Below, in pieces: positions 17,316 through 26,937 of a DNA stretch of 64,000 bases. Origin of the DNA: Caballeronia fortuita (lineage in GTDB: Bacteria; Pseudomonadota; Gammaproteobacteria; Burkholderiales; Burkholderiaceae); contig NZ_FCNX02000004.1 of NCBI RefSeq assembly GCF_001544835.2, positions 124,001 to 188,000 on the forward strand. Reading direction: 5' to 3'. The notes under the pieces were generated by a model. That model saw nothing but the letters and a program-made list of their open reading frames with translations. It ran no database searches and was not told the DNA's origin. How positions within the stretch are numbered: position 1 is the stretch's first letter; the number at the start of each line of letters is the position of its first letter. The position numbers were made by a program, and so were the translations under genes.

Positions 17316-17680
17316 GCCGGGACAATTTGTCCTGATCCGCCAATGGGTTAGGACTTTCCCCGAGACACCGCAAGAGGGCCGCCCCAGGCCGCCCGTCATC
17401 ACGCGACGCAGACACAGCGCAGAAGCAACGCAGAAGCAACGCAGCGTTTGCCGCACAATCGTTCAAAATCCCTCGCTTTATTTCGCTGTCGCAACTGTGT
17501 GCGAAAGCGCACTGCGCACGCCTCTCTCACACCCTAGTCTTTGTTCGCCGGCATCCGCTTTGAAATGTATGTTCATCATTTCGAAAGCGCCGGACCACAA
17601 CACATATAAAGACAGTTAAGCGTTTAGCTAAGGATTTAATCGGTCGACTGGCGAAACCGCTGCTGTCTGAGGGAAAAGAA
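17316..17680. promoter_or_regulatory. Leader/promoter region of the first EPS operon
   Basis: 365 bases without a gene. It holds an interrupted inverted repeat, CTTTGAAATG (17558-17567) and CATTTCGAAAG (17577-17587), whose arms match except for one extra base; this could be an operator. TATAAA at 17605-17610 lies 18 bases further on and may be a -10 element. The leader from there to the ATG at 17681 is about 65 bases. Confidence 0.4.
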
Positions 17681-19039
17681 ATGGCGCAACCCGCATATCC
17701 TTCCGTGCTTCAGTGGTGGACGCGCGTCGAAAAGCGGCTCTACGGTGACTCCGGCGAGACACCGGGAGGCAGCGTTCGTGCGCGTGCGTCGATCATCGTC
17801 CTGTACGACGGCTACGAGAACATCGAAGCGCTGTGGAAGGCGCTTCTCCAGTGCCGGACACCGCATATCCAGGTCGCGTGGAAGTCGCCCGACTCCGGCG
17901 AGATGCGTCTGCTCGCCGAGTCGTATGTGGCGATACCCGAGAAGCTCTTCTTCCTGAAGTCGCTCCAGACGAGCCTTCAGCGCGTCGGCGTGCTCGTCGA
18001 GCGGGCGCAGAAGCGGCTCGACGCCGCATCGTCGGTGCGTGACTTTCCGGTCATCCGGCCGGAGGTGCGGCCGGCGCGTTTGTCCGCGTTGACGTCGGCG
18101 TGGTTCGCGCTGCGGCATCTCGGCCGCAAGGTGCTGAATCAGCCCGCCAAGCTGCTGATCCAGCGCGGCCATTGGGTGCTGGCGTACCGTCGCGCGGACG
18201 CGCCGGCCGAAGCGCGCGCGGAGAGCAACGTCGACGGCGACGAAAGCCGCAACTGGGTGACGCTGCCCGGCATGACGTCGCAGTTCCACGCCGATCCGTT
18301 CCTCTGGCGCGGCAAGAACGGCGATTACCACCTGTTCTTCGAAAGCCTTCCCTACGACACGAACCGCGGCACGATCAGCCATATCGCGTTCGACCCCGCC
18401 ACGCAGTCGTGGCAGGAAACGCCGCGCGTGGTGCTCGACAAGAGCTATCACCTGTCGTACCCGTTCCTGTTCGAGCATGAAGGCGATGTCTTCATGATCC
18501 CGGAGACCTGCGGCAACCGCACGATCGAGATGTACCGCGCGGCGTCGTTCCCGACCGAATGGGTGCTGCACAAGGTCATCATGCGCGATGTGGTCGCCGC
18601 CGATACGACGCTGCATCACGACGGCAAGACCTGGTGGATGTTCACGAGCATGACCGAGGATGGCGGGTCGAACTGGGACGAACTGTCGATCTTCCATTCC
18701 GACAGCCCGTTCGGCGAGTGGACGCCGCATCCGATGAATCCCGTCGTCTCCGACTGCCGTCTCGCGCGCATGGCCGGAAACCTCTTCAAGGACGGACAAA
18801 ACCGCCTGATTCGCCCCGCGCAGAATTGCGAGCGCGAATACGGCGCGGCGCTGACGTTCCGCGAGATCACCGAACTCACGACGACCACCTATGCCGAGCG
18901 TACCGTTTCGATCCGCAATCCGCCGCGCGGTCACCAGGGCCTGCATACGTGGAATGCGGTCGGCGGAATCACCGTCATCGATCTGAAGACGCAGCTTCGC
19001 AAGTGGAATCCGTGGCGCGGTGCGATGCGGCGCGCGTGA
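17681..19039 (+). CDS. GINT1-like glycosyltransferase-associated protein (beta-propeller), first EPS gene
   Basis: 452 residues, with GAGGG before the ATG. The N-terminal 150 residues carry an alpha/beta stretch (ASIIVLYDGYENIEALWKAL) that may be a worn formyltransferase-like fold. A linker ending GHWVLAYR precedes the C-terminal beta-propeller (about 195-440), with HADPFLW, YHLFFE, LSYPFLFEHEGDVFMIPET and TWWMFTS. These blade motifs belong to the family named after the plant glucosamine inositolphosphorylceramide transferase (GINT1) N-terminal domain, related to GH43-like propellers. In bacteria it recurs in polysaccharide loci with uncertain chemistry. It leads the operon that continues with a GT4 gene and an AsnB-type gene. 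Confidence 0.75.
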   Translation: MAQPAYPSVLQWWTRVEKRLYGDSGETPGGSVRARASIIVLYDGYENIEALWKALLQCRTPHIQVAWKSPDSGEMRLLAESYVAIPEKLFFLKSLQTSLQRVGVLVERAQKRLDAASSVRDFPVIRPEVRPARLSALTSAWFALRHLGRKVLNQPAKLLIQRGHWVLAYRRADAPAEARAESNVDGDESRNWVTLPGMTSQFHADPFLWRGKNGDYHLFFESLPYDTNRGTISHIAFDPATQSWQETPRVVLDKSYHLSYPFLFEHEGDVFMIPETCGNRTIEMYRAASFPTEWVLHKVIMRDVVAADTTLHHDGKTWWMFTSMTEDGGSNWDELSIFHSDSPFGEWTPHPMNPVVSDCRLARMAGNLFKDGQNRLIRPAQNCEREYGAALTFREITELTTTTYAERTVSIRNPPRGHQGLHTWNAVGGITVIDLKTQLRKWNPWRGAMRRA

Positions 19040-19245
19040 CGTGCTTCGTGTAGGACGAACGGCGTGTGGCACGTCGCACAGTACGTGCCATCGCGCCGGC
19101 TTACATTGGTGACTCGTTGGAGCGTCCTCCGGCGAGCTATCCCATCGTCATAAAACACACCCGTCAGCACAAGCATTGCCGCCAGCGACGCGCGCGTCGG
19201 TTGCCTGGGGACGGGCCCAATCGTAGAAAAACGGCAGCCGGGACC

Positions 19246-20379
19246 ATGAAGCTTCTCCATGTCATCGTTGCGCTCAATGCGGACGGCGCAGAACGCATGC
19301 TTCAGCGCCTCATCGAGTCGCATATCGAACATCCGCGATTCCGTCACGTCGTCTGCTCGCTCACGACGGCCGGCAAGATCGGCGAAGAACTCGCCGCGCG
19401 CGGGATCGAGGTGCATAGCCTCGGCATGAAATCCCCGCTCGGTTTCCCGCGCGCACTCGCGCGCCTCGTCAAACTGATCCGCGAAGTGCGCCCCGACATC
19501 ATCCAGACCTGGATGTACCACGCCGATTTCCTCGGCGGCCTCGCGGGGCGGATCGCGGCGCACAAGCGCATCGTCTGGGGCGTGCGCACCACCGATGTCA
19601 GATCGGGCGGCTCGCGTGTCACCGTGCTGCTGCGCAAGGTGTGCGCGTGGCTCTCCTATTACGTGCCGCAGACGATCGTCTGCGCGGCCGAGGCATCGCG
19701 CCGCGCGCATGTTTCCGTCGGCTACGACGCGAGCCGCATGATGGTCGTGCCGAATGGTTTCGACGTCGCGCGCCTGTGCGCCACGCCCGAGCAACGCAGC
19801 GCGATCCGCGAGCAATGCGGCTTCAATGAACGCGATGTCGTCGTCGGCATTCTCGGGCGTTTTCATCCGGTGAAGGATCACCAGAATTTTGTGCGCGCGG
19901 CCGGCATGCTGGCCGCGCGTCATCCCGATGTGCGCTTCATGCTGGTCGGACGCGATCTCGACGCGAACAATCGCGAACTCGCGGACTGGATCGCGCAGAC
20001 GGGATTCGCGTCGCGCTTCGTGCTGCTCGGCGAGCGGCGCGACGTGCCCGCGTGTCTGTCGGCGATGGATGTGTTCTGTCTGTCGTCGCGCACCGAAGGC
20101 TTTCCGAATGTCGTCGGCGAAGCGATGGCGATGGCGTTGCCATGCGTCGTCACCGACGTGGGCGATGCGGCCATGCTCGTTGCGGGCACGGGCGTCGTCG
20201 TCGAGAAGGAAAACAGCGATGCGCTCGCGGCGGGACTCGATCGCATCGTCGACATGAAACCCGACGAGCGCATTCGTCTCGGTCAGCTCGCGAAGGCGCG
20301 CATTCACGCCGAGTTCACGATGATGCGCGCGCGCGAGCGTTTCGAGGATATCTATCTGCGGCTCGTCGAAGAAAAATGA
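19246..20379 (+). CDS. GT4-family glycosyltransferase (EPS)
   Basis: 377 residues of GT-B fold. The N-terminal acceptor domain starts MKLLHVIVALNADGAERML, the glycine/glutamate-containing opening typical of EpsF/WcaL-like GT4 enzymes. The C-terminal donor domain has GRFHPVKDHQNF and the EX7E-type region RTEGFPNVVGEAMAMALP. It transfers one sugar from a nucleotide donor to the lipid-linked repeat unit on the cytoplasmic face; the sugar cannot be deduced. ATG 19246 begins the conserved N-terminus; a longer frame upstream is not conserved. It follows the GINT1-like gene by 206 bases and precedes the AsnB-type gene by 46. Confidence 0.85.
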   Translation: MKLLHVIVALNADGAERMLQRLIESHIEHPRFRHVVCSLTTAGKIGEELAARGIEVHSLGMKSPLGFPRALARLVKLIREVRPDIIQTWMYHADFLGGLAGRIAAHKRIVWGVRTTDVRSGGSRVTVLLRKVCAWLSYYVPQTIVCAAEASRRAHVSVGYDASRMMVVPNGFDVARLCATPEQRSAIREQCGFNERDVVVGILGRFHPVKDHQNFVRAAGMLAARHPDVRFMLVGRDLDANNRELADWIAQTGFASRFVLLGERRDVPACLSAMDVFCLSSRTEGFPNVVGEAMAMALPCVVTDVGDAAMLVAGTGVVVEKENSDALAAGLDRIVDMKPDERIRLGQLAKARIHAEFTMMRARERFEDIYLRLVEEK

Positions 20380-20425
20380 GCATCGCATCAGCGTGGCCTA
20401 TGGCCGGATCGTAAGGAGAACGAAT

Positions 20426-22447
20426 ATGTGCGGTATCGTCGGCTTTCTGGGTGGACGCGGCTTCGGCGCGGGCGACCCGAAGACAACGGTCCGGAAGATG
20501 GCGCTCGCCATCGCCTATCGCGGACCCGACGACGCGGGCGACTGGACCGATGATCTGCGCGGCATCGCGCTCGGTCATCGCCGGCTCGCGATCATCGATC
20601 TATCATCGGCCGGGCATCAGCCGATGGCATCGGGCAGCGGACGTTATGTCATCGCCTTCAACGGCGAGATCTACAATCACCTCGACCTGCGCGACGAGCT
20701 CGAAGACACGCAACGCGCGCCCGCATGGCGCGGAAGTTCGGATACCGAAACATTGGTCGCGGGCTTCGACGCGTGGGGCATTCAGGCGACGATCGAGCGC
20801 GCGGTCGGCATGTTCGCGTTCGCGGTGTGGGACCGGCAGGAATGCCAGCTCACGCTGGCGCGCGACCGCATCGGCGAAAAGCCGCTTTACTACGGCTGGC
20901 AAGGACACGGCGACGAAGCCGCGTTCCTGTTCGGCTCGGAACTCAAAGGGCTGCGCGAGCATCCCGCGTTCGAGAACAATGTCGATCGCGGCGCGTTGAC
21001 GCTGCAGATTCGCCACGGCTGCGTGCCGTCGCCGTATTCCATTTTCGAAGGCATCCGCAAGCTCGAACCGGGCAAGATGCTGACCGTGTCGCTGGAACGT
21101 CGCGAACCGCGTGTGTGGTCGTACTGGTCCGGCGTGGAAGCGGCGGTGAATGGCGCCGCGCGCGGCTTCGCGGGCAGCGCCGACGAGGCGGTCGATGAAC
21201 TCGAGCATCTGCTGTCGGACGCGATCCGCCAGCAGATGCTTTCCGATGTGCCGCTCGGCGCGTTTCTGTCGGGCGGCGTGGATTCGTCGACGATCGTCGC
21301 GCTGATGCAAAAGCAGTCGTCGCGTCCGGTCAAGACGTTCACCATCGGCTTCAACGAAAGCGACTTCGACGAAGCCAAGCTCGCGAAGGCGGTCTCGAAA
21401 CATCTCGGCACCGAGCACACCGAGATGTACGTGACGGCACGTCAGGCGCTCGATGTCATTCCGCGTCTGCCCGAGCTCTACGACGAACCGTTCGCGGATT
21501 CGTCGCAGGTGCCGACGTTCCTCGTTTCGCAACTCGCGCGGCAGCACGTGACGGTCTCGCTCTCCGGCGATGCCGGCGACGAGCTCTTCTGCGGCTATCA
21601 GCGTTACAAGACCGCGCCGGGCATGTGGGACAAGATGACGATGATGCCCGCGCCGTTGCGCAAGCTGGCGGCGTCGGGCATTGCGGGAATTTCGCCCAAG
21701 CGCTGGAACAGCATGGCGGGGCTCATGGAGCCGATCCTGCCTTCGTCGCTGCGCGGCGTGAAGGTCGGCGACAAGCTGCACAAGGGCGCGCAATTGCTGT
21801 CGTGCCAGTCGCGCGACGAAGTCTATCTGCATCTGATGTCGCAATGGAACGATCCGGCCGCGCTCGTGATCGGCGGCTATCAGCCTGCTACGCTGATGAC
21901 CGGCAATGCGCCGGCCTTCACCGGTCTCGACGACGTCCAGCGCATGATGGCGCTCGACATGATCACCTACCTTCCCGACGACATTCTCACGAAGGTCGAT
22001 CGTGCCGCGATGGGTGTCTCGCTCGAGACGCGCGTGCCGTTCCTCGATCACCGCGTCGTGGAGTTCGCGTGGCGTCTGCCGCAATCGATGAAGGTCCGCG
22101 ACGGCCAGACCAAGTGGGCGCTGCGCCAGGTGCTTTACCGCCACGTGCCACGCGCGATGATCGAGCGCCCCAAGCAGGGCTTCGGCGTGCCGATCACGCA
22201 TTGGCTGCGCGGCGAGCTGCGCGATTGGGCAGAGGCGCTGCTGGACGCGTCGCGTCTGCGTCGCGAAGGCTTCTTCGATGCGACCACCGTGCGCGCGAAA
22301 TGGCAGCAGCATCTGTCGGGCGAGCAGAACTGGCATCGTCAGCTGTGGAACGTGCTGATGTTCCAGCAATGGCTCGAGCATCAGCAGGCTTCGTCGATCC
22401 CGCTGTTCACGTCGCGCGCCGCGGATCTCGCAAGCGTCGCAGGATGA
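20426..22447 (+). CDS. asnB: Glutamine-hydrolysing asparagine synthase-type amidotransferase (EPS)
   Basis: 673 residues. MCGIVGFLGG gives Cys2, the class II glutaminase nucleophile; AYRGPDDAGDW and FNGEIYNHLDLRDEL are glutaminase pocket motifs. The synthetase domain has the ATP pyrophosphatase loop LSGGVDSST (about residues 287-295) and SLSGDAGDELFCGYQRY. TAAGGAG precedes the ATG. In sugar loci such AsnB homologues need not make asparagine: WbpS in Pseudomonas O6 amidates a GalNAc-uronate. With a UDP-GalNAcA pathway in the same locus, uronic-acid amidation is a reasonable inference here. It ends the first EPS operon, with a terminator 50 bases on. Confidence 0.85.
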   Translation: MCGIVGFLGGRGFGAGDPKTTVRKMALAIAYRGPDDAGDWTDDLRGIALGHRRLAIIDLSSAGHQPMASGSGRYVIAFNGEIYNHLDLRDELEDTQRAPAWRGSSDTETLVAGFDAWGIQATIERAVGMFAFAVWDRQECQLTLARDRIGEKPLYYGWQGHGDEAAFLFGSELKGLREHPAFENNVDRGALTLQIRHGCVPSPYSIFEGIRKLEPGKMLTVSLERREPRVWSYWSGVEAAVNGAARGFAGSADEAVDELEHLLSDAIRQQMLSDVPLGAFLSGGVDSSTIVALMQKQSSRPVKTFTIGFNESDFDEAKLAKAVSKHLGTEHTEMYVTARQALDVIPRLPELYDEPFADSSQVPTFLVSQLARQHVTVSLSGDAGDELFCGYQRYKTAPGMWDKMTMMPAPLRKLAASGIAGISPKRWNSMAGLMEPILPSSLRGVKVGDKLHKGAQLLSCQSRDEVYLHLMSQWNDPAALVIGGYQPATLMTGNAPAFTGLDDVQRMMALDMITYLPDDILTKVDRAAMGVSLETRVPFLDHRVVEFAWRLPQSMKVRDGQTKWALRQVLYRHVPRAMIERPKQGFGVPITHWLRGELRDWAEALLDASRLRREGFFDATTVRAKWQQHLSGEQNWHRQLWNVLMFQQWLEHQQASSIPLFTSRAADLASVAG

Positions 22448-22496
22448 TTCGAACGTGCGATGCGCTCAGGCATCGCACATGACGGCATCGAATGAG

Positions 22497-22530
22497 AAAG
22501 GCCTTGGTTCAATGAGACCAAGGCCTTTTT
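22497..22530 (+). terminator. Rho-independent terminator of the first EPS operon
   Basis: AAAGGCCTTGGT (22497-22508) pairs perfectly with ACCAAGGCCTTT (22517-22528) across an 8-base loop and runs into a T-tract. Confidence 0.9.
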
Positions 22531-22611
22531 GTTTGAGCCCTATCCGATGCATCCGAGTGCGCCCGAGTTCATTCCAGGGCATCCGATACGCAACGCTTCG
22601 CGGATCAGCCA

Positions 22612-22648
22612 AAACAAAAAGGCCCTGATCTATTCGATCAAGGCCTTT
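22612..22648 (-). terminator. Rho-independent terminator of the WecA-like gene
   Basis: Read on the minus strand, AAAGGCCTTGATC pairs with GATCAGGGCCTTT (one mismatch) over a 5-base loop, followed by TTGTTTT. It lies about 40 bases past the stop of the minus-strand transferase gene and resembles the plus-strand terminator 100 bases away. Confidence 0.85.
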
Positions 22649-22687
22649 CGTCTTTCTGCAATTACGCGTCAGTCACATCGACGGCGA

Positions 22688-23821
22688 TTACTTATGATGC
22701 GTCGTCTGTTCCGGAACGGCGGCGGCAACGACGCTTCTGCGTTGCGTGCCGACGAGCCAGCGCGGCGTCTTGAAGCGCACGATCGCCGTGTACAGCCAGA
22801 CGTACGCCACTGCGAACACGACCGCCGTCACCGCGAGCACGACCGGGTTATGCCAGAAGAGCGAGGCGGGCACGATGCCGATCATGCTCAATACCCACAG
22901 ATACGGCGACGTGCGTGCATTGCGGCGTTGACGCTGGCGCGGGTCCGAGCCTTTGCGCACGATGCGCTTGAAGATCAGCGTGTGCAGATGGATGCCGTCG
23001 GGCGCGCCGACCGGACGTCCGCGCACGATGCGGCGGCGATAGATCGAGAACAGCGTTTCGAAGAGCGGATAAATAGCGACGACCATCGCATACCATGCGC
23101 AGACGTTCGGATGCCGGGCGACCAGCAACACGAGCAATTCCGCGATCGTGAAGCCGATGAAATATGCACCGCCGTCACCGAGGAAAATCGACGCGGCCGG
23201 ATAGTTCCAGATCGCAAAGCCGCCGATTGCGCCGATCATCGTGAGCGCGGTGCTCATTACGAGCAGATCGCCGACCTCATGCGCGACATAACCGATCGAG
23301 CCGAAGATCAGAATGGCCACGACCGCGGCGAGTCCGTTGAAGCCGTCGATGATATTGACCGCGTTGGTGAGGCCCGCCACGGCGAGCACTGTAAGACCGA
23401 TCGCGATGGGCGCGACCGAAAGGATCGGATCGACGAGCGGCAGATCCACGCGGCCGATCACGCCATGCAGAATGAACGCGCCGAGAAGTGCGGCGAACAT
23501 CGCGCTCAGGAGCCGCGCCCGCACGCTCACGCGTTTGGTCAGATCCTCGATCACGCCGCTGCCGAACGCGGGCAACGCGCAGAGCAGCAATAAAAAGGAC
23601 TCGTCACGCGGATTGCCGCCGAATATCGCAGCGATCGGGAAAGTCACGCAGGCCGCGACCATCAATGCGATACCGCCAATCCGGGGAACCGGATGAGAAT
23701 GATTCTTCTGAACTCCGTTCAAATCATGATCCAGGGAGAGCGCCCCGTAGCGCCCCGCGAATCTAACTATAAGTAGCGTCATGCAGAAAGAACTGATGAA
23801 GCCAAGCGCAAGGTTTAACAT
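22688..23821 (-). CDS. Undecaprenyl-phosphate sugar-1-phosphate transferase, WecA/MraY family
   Basis: 377 residues with about ten to eleven membrane helices. Family motifs are present: HSHPVPRIGG in the first loop, NAVNIIDGFNGLA (the metal-binding aspartate region), FLGDGGAYFIG, and DGIHLHTLIFKR, the counterpart of the WecA HxHH-type loop. It would load a HexNAc-1-phosphate onto undecaprenyl phosphate, starting the EPS repeat unit. The start may instead be a GTG at 23830 (three extra residues). It is divergent from the main EPS operon, so the 780-base region between them carries both promoters. Confidence 0.9.
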   Translation of the reverse strand: MLNLALGFISSFCMTLLIVRFAGRYGALSLDHDLNGVQKNHSHPVPRIGGIALMVAACVTFPIAAIFGGNPRDESFLLLLCALPAFGSGVIEDLTKRVSVRARLLSAMFAALLGAFILHGVIGRVDLPLVDPILSVAPIAIGLTVLAVAGLTNAVNIIDGFNGLAAVVAILIFGSIGYVAHEVGDLLVMSTALTMIGAIGGFAIWNYPAASIFLGDGGAYFIGFTIAELLVLLVARHPNVCAWYAMVVAIYPLFETLFSIYRRRIVRGRPVGAPDGIHLHTLIFKRIVRKGSDPRQRQRRNARTSPYLWVLSMIGIVPASLFWHNPVVLAVTAVVFAVAYVWLYTAIVRFKTPRWLVGTQRRSVVAAAVPEQTTHHK

Positions 23822-24602
23822 TTTTCTCACTCACGAAGAGGGCGCATCTCTTTTCGAATATCAAAACCCGAAAACGTATGGTAGGTACAACCCCTGCCAT
23901 TGTCCACGCATTTATGGCGCTTTAATGTGTGAAACCGAGCCTACCGGCATTATATTGGGACTTCCACCGATTATTCATACAAACCGGATTTTAAAATCGC
24001 GGAAATAACAGCGATTTCACAAAATGGCCTTAATGCTTTTTTCCGAAAAGCGCGCGTTGTCGGTGCGCAAACCCACTTTCGCGCTCATTTTCTTCGTAGG
24101 GTCGGTGCGGTGGAACACTGAAACGCCGATCGAGCCGCCTCTTGCCCTAGGATAGGCGCAAAGCGGACGCTTTGGCAGCGACGAATTGTCCGGAAAGCGG
24201 TCGCCGGCTAAACCGCCTTTCTTCATAGAATTCGCTGTTTTATTAACAGCGATTGTATGTGCGGTGCCGCGCATACAACAAGCCGCGCTGTGATATTTTC
24301 CGATTTGTTCAAATGGCCGGCATACTCAATAAATTCTTAAAAGCGGTAAAGCGAACACTCGGTCGCGTTGAAAGGTTCGATAAACAACAAAAATCGTCTG
24401 TGGGAATTTCTCTTTTTTTGAGTCGTGTGTTTCAATACCACTGCAATGCCGGAGCGGGATTTTAACGGCTCCGAATGCAGGCCTGAATTCAAGAATAAGC
24501 AAATGATGTTTGTGCCCTTTTGGGCGCACAGCAGGTGTTTCGATCCGCATCCGGCGCGCATACCGCGGGCCGGTCCCATAAGAGCCTGTAACGAGACGTT
24601 CT
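23822..24602. promoter_or_regulatory. AT-rich divergent control region in the EPS locus
   Basis: About 780 bases, visibly poorer in GC than the flanking genes, between the WecA-like gene and the main EPS operon. It has a short inverted repeat, AAATCGC (23994-24000) and GCGATTT (24011-24017), and several T-tracts. No supported gene is present; short frames here lack codon bias. A long leader with regulatory proteins bound is plausible, as for other EPS operons. Confidence 0.45.
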
Positions 24603-26843
24603 ATGAAAGTTAAAAATCAGGCGTCAGCCGTAACGGCCGAGACCGACAAAGAGATCGAGCTCACGTCGATTCTCGAAACGCTGGGCCGTCACTGGAAGAT
24701 GATCGCGACGACCGTAGCGGTCGTCTTCACCATCGGGGTGGTGTACGCGTATTTCTCGGCCCCGATTTACCAAGCCGGCATGCTCGTCAGAGTCGACGAC
24801 TCGAGCACTGCCCAACCCGCCGACTCGCGCGACATGGTGAGAACCGCCGCGACGATGTTCGACCAGCGCGCGACCGCCGAAGGCGAGATCCAGGTCATCG
24901 GATCGAAGTTCGTGCTCGGTCCCGTCGTCGATGCGCTCAAGCTGTATATCCAGGCCGCGCCGCATCGCTTCCCGGTGATCGGTGGAATGATCGCGCGCAT
25001 GTCCGACGACGTGTCGACCCCGGGCCTCTTCGGCCGTGGCGGCTACGCATGGGGCGCCGAATCGATCGACGTCTCCGCGTTCGACGTGCCGAAAAAGTAC
25101 GAAGGCAAGGAATACACGCTGCGCTATCTCGGCAACGGCCAGTATCAGGTGCGCGGCCCGGGCGTCGAGACGGGCGTCGGTGGCCAGGTCGGCAGCGTGC
25201 AGCGTTTCGACACCGATGCCGGTCCGATCTCGCTGCTCGTCGGCTCCATCCGTGGCGAGAAGGGCGTCGAGTTCGATCTGACGCGCAACTCACGCGTATC
25301 GGCTATCGATCGTCTGCAGAATTCGCTGGCTATTGCCGAACAGGGCAACAAGTCCGGCGTCATCAGCACGACGCTCGAAGGCAAGGACCCGGTGCTCGTG
25401 GCCGCGACGATCAATGAACTGTCGCGCATGTACGTGAAGCAGAACGCCGACCGTCGCGGGATCAACGCCGAGAAGTCGCTCGAATACCTCGAGCAACAGC
25501 TTCCCGACGCCAAGCGTCAGATGGAAACGGCCGAAGACAACTACAACGCGTATCGCAACAGCCGCACGCTGTTCAATCCGGACGAAGAAGGCCGCATCGT
25601 GATGCAGCAGGCTTCGCAAGCGGACGCGCAGTTGCTCGACCTGAAGCGCCGCCGTGCCGACCTGGCCGTGCACTTCTCGCCGTCGCACCCGAGCGTGGTG
25701 GTGATCGACCAGCAGATCGCGGCGACCGAGAAGTACATCAACGATCTGGCAGCGCGCGTCAAGGCGATGCCGCAAGCCGAGCAGGGCGCGCTTCGCCTGC
25801 AACGCGATGTCCGCATGAGCACCGATGTCTATTCGGCCTTGCGCAACAACATCGAAACGATGCGCCTCATCAAGGCTGGCCGCACGCCGACGGTGGAACT
25901 GCTCGATCACGCCGAAGTGCCCGAGCGTGCCGTCAAGCCGGTCAAGGCGCTGGTGCTCGTGATCGCGGCAGGCATTGGTCTTTTCATCGGCATCGTGCTG
26001 GCATTCGCTCGCGATTTCCTGTTCAAGGGCGTGCTCGATCCGAAGGAACTGGAATCGAAGACGGGTCTTTCGGTGTTCGCGACCATTCCGGACAGCGACC
26101 GCCAGAAGGAACTCGCGAAGCGCATCGCCGAGAAGAAGCCGGAACAGCTTGCGCTCGCCTCGCGTTACCCGACCGACCCGGCCGTGGAAGGCCTGCGCAT
26201 GATGCGCTCGTCGCTGCAGTACGCGTTGATGGATGCGCCGAACAATGTCGTGATGCTGGCGGGCCCGCTGCCCGGTATCGGCAAGTCGTTCGTGTCGGCC
26301 AATCTGGCGACGCTGCTCGCCGCGGGCGGCAAGCGCGTCCTGCTGATCGACTGCGACCTGCGCCGCGGCCATCTGAACCAGTACTTCGGCATGCCGCGCG
26401 GCAAGGGTCTCGTCGACATCGTCAACGGCTCGGCCACGCTCGAAGAAACCGTGCATCGCTCGGTGCTGAACAACCTCGACTTTGTCCAGTGCGGCTTCTA
26501 TCCGCCGGACCCGGCCGAGCTGCTCCTGTCGGATGCGTTCACGGAATCCGTGAGCCGTGCGTCGGAGGAATACGACATCGTGCTGCTCGACGCGCCTGCA
26601 ATCCTGGCGGTGTCGGACACGGCGATCATGGCGCCCGTCGCGGGTTCGATCTTCCTGGTTGCGCGTTATGGGGATACGCGTTCCGGGGAAATCTCGGAGT
26701 CCGTGAAGCGCCTGGAACAGTCGGGCGCAAGCGTCACCGGCGTGCTGCTCAACGGTTTCAAGGTGCATTACGGCAACTACGCCCAGGCGCGCCAGTACGG
26801 CGGCTATGCCTACGCTGCCTATAAGGCCGACGAAAAAGCCTGA
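24603..26843 (+). CDS. Polysaccharide co-polymerase / tyrosine autokinase (Wzc, BceF type)
   Basis: 746 residues. The Wzz domain lies between two membrane helices, around residues 37-58 and 445-470, with a long periplasmic coiled-coil part between. The cytoplasmic BY-kinase domain has a Walker A motif GPLPGIGKS (about 554-562), Walker A' LLIDCDLRRG (about 579-588) and Walker B IVLLDAPA (about 659). The last 24 residues hold six tyrosines (723, 726, 732, 735, 737, 740), the usual autophosphorylation cluster. It controls chain length and export. It heads the eleven-gene main EPS operon. The partner phosphatase and Wza usually found beside it are absent here. Confidence 0.95.
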   Translation: MKVKNQASAVTAETDKEIELTSILETLGRHWKMIATTVAVVFTIGVVYAYFSAPIYQAGMLVRVDDSSTAQPADSRDMVRTAATMFDQRATAEGEIQVIGSKFVLGPVVDALKLYIQAAPHRFPVIGGMIARMSDDVSTPGLFGRGGYAWGAESIDVSAFDVPKKYEGKEYTLRYLGNGQYQVRGPGVETGVGGQVGSVQRFDTDAGPISLLVGSIRGEKGVEFDLTRNSRVSAIDRLQNSLAIAEQGNKSGVISTTLEGKDPVLVAATINELSRMYVKQNADRRGINAEKSLEYLEQQLPDAKRQMETAEDNYNAYRNSRTLFNPDEEGRIVMQQASQADAQLLDLKRRRADLAVHFSPSHPSVVVIDQQIAATEKYINDLAARVKAMPQAEQGALRLQRDVRMSTDVYSALRNNIETMRLIKAGRTPTVELLDHAEVPERAVKPVKALVLVIAAGIGLFIGIVLAFARDFLFKGVLDPKELESKTGLSVFATIPDSDRQKELAKRIAEKKPEQLALASRYPTDPAVEGLRMMRSSLQYALMDAPNNVVMLAGPLPGIGKSFVSANLATLLAAGGKRVLLIDCDLRRGHLNQYFGMPRGKGLVDIVNGSATLEETVHRSVLNNLDFVQCGFYPPDPAELLLSDAFTESVSRASEEYDIVLLDAPAILAVSDTAIMAPVAGSIFLVARYGDTRSGEISESVKRLEQSGASVTGVLLNGFKVHYGNYAQARQYGGYAYAAYKADEKA

Positions 26844-26937
26844 GGCCTGACTCATCCGGCATTCGCTCCTGCTGGACCCCGAATCAAAAAGCAGTACTAA
26901 ACAAACGTCCTGAGTTGTATAACGAGGAGAAGTGAAT

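Noticed and set aside
23781-24008. 75-codon frame in the AT-rich EPS gap
   Set aside because: It overlaps the start of the WecA-like gene on the other strand and has no recognisable family or codon bias.
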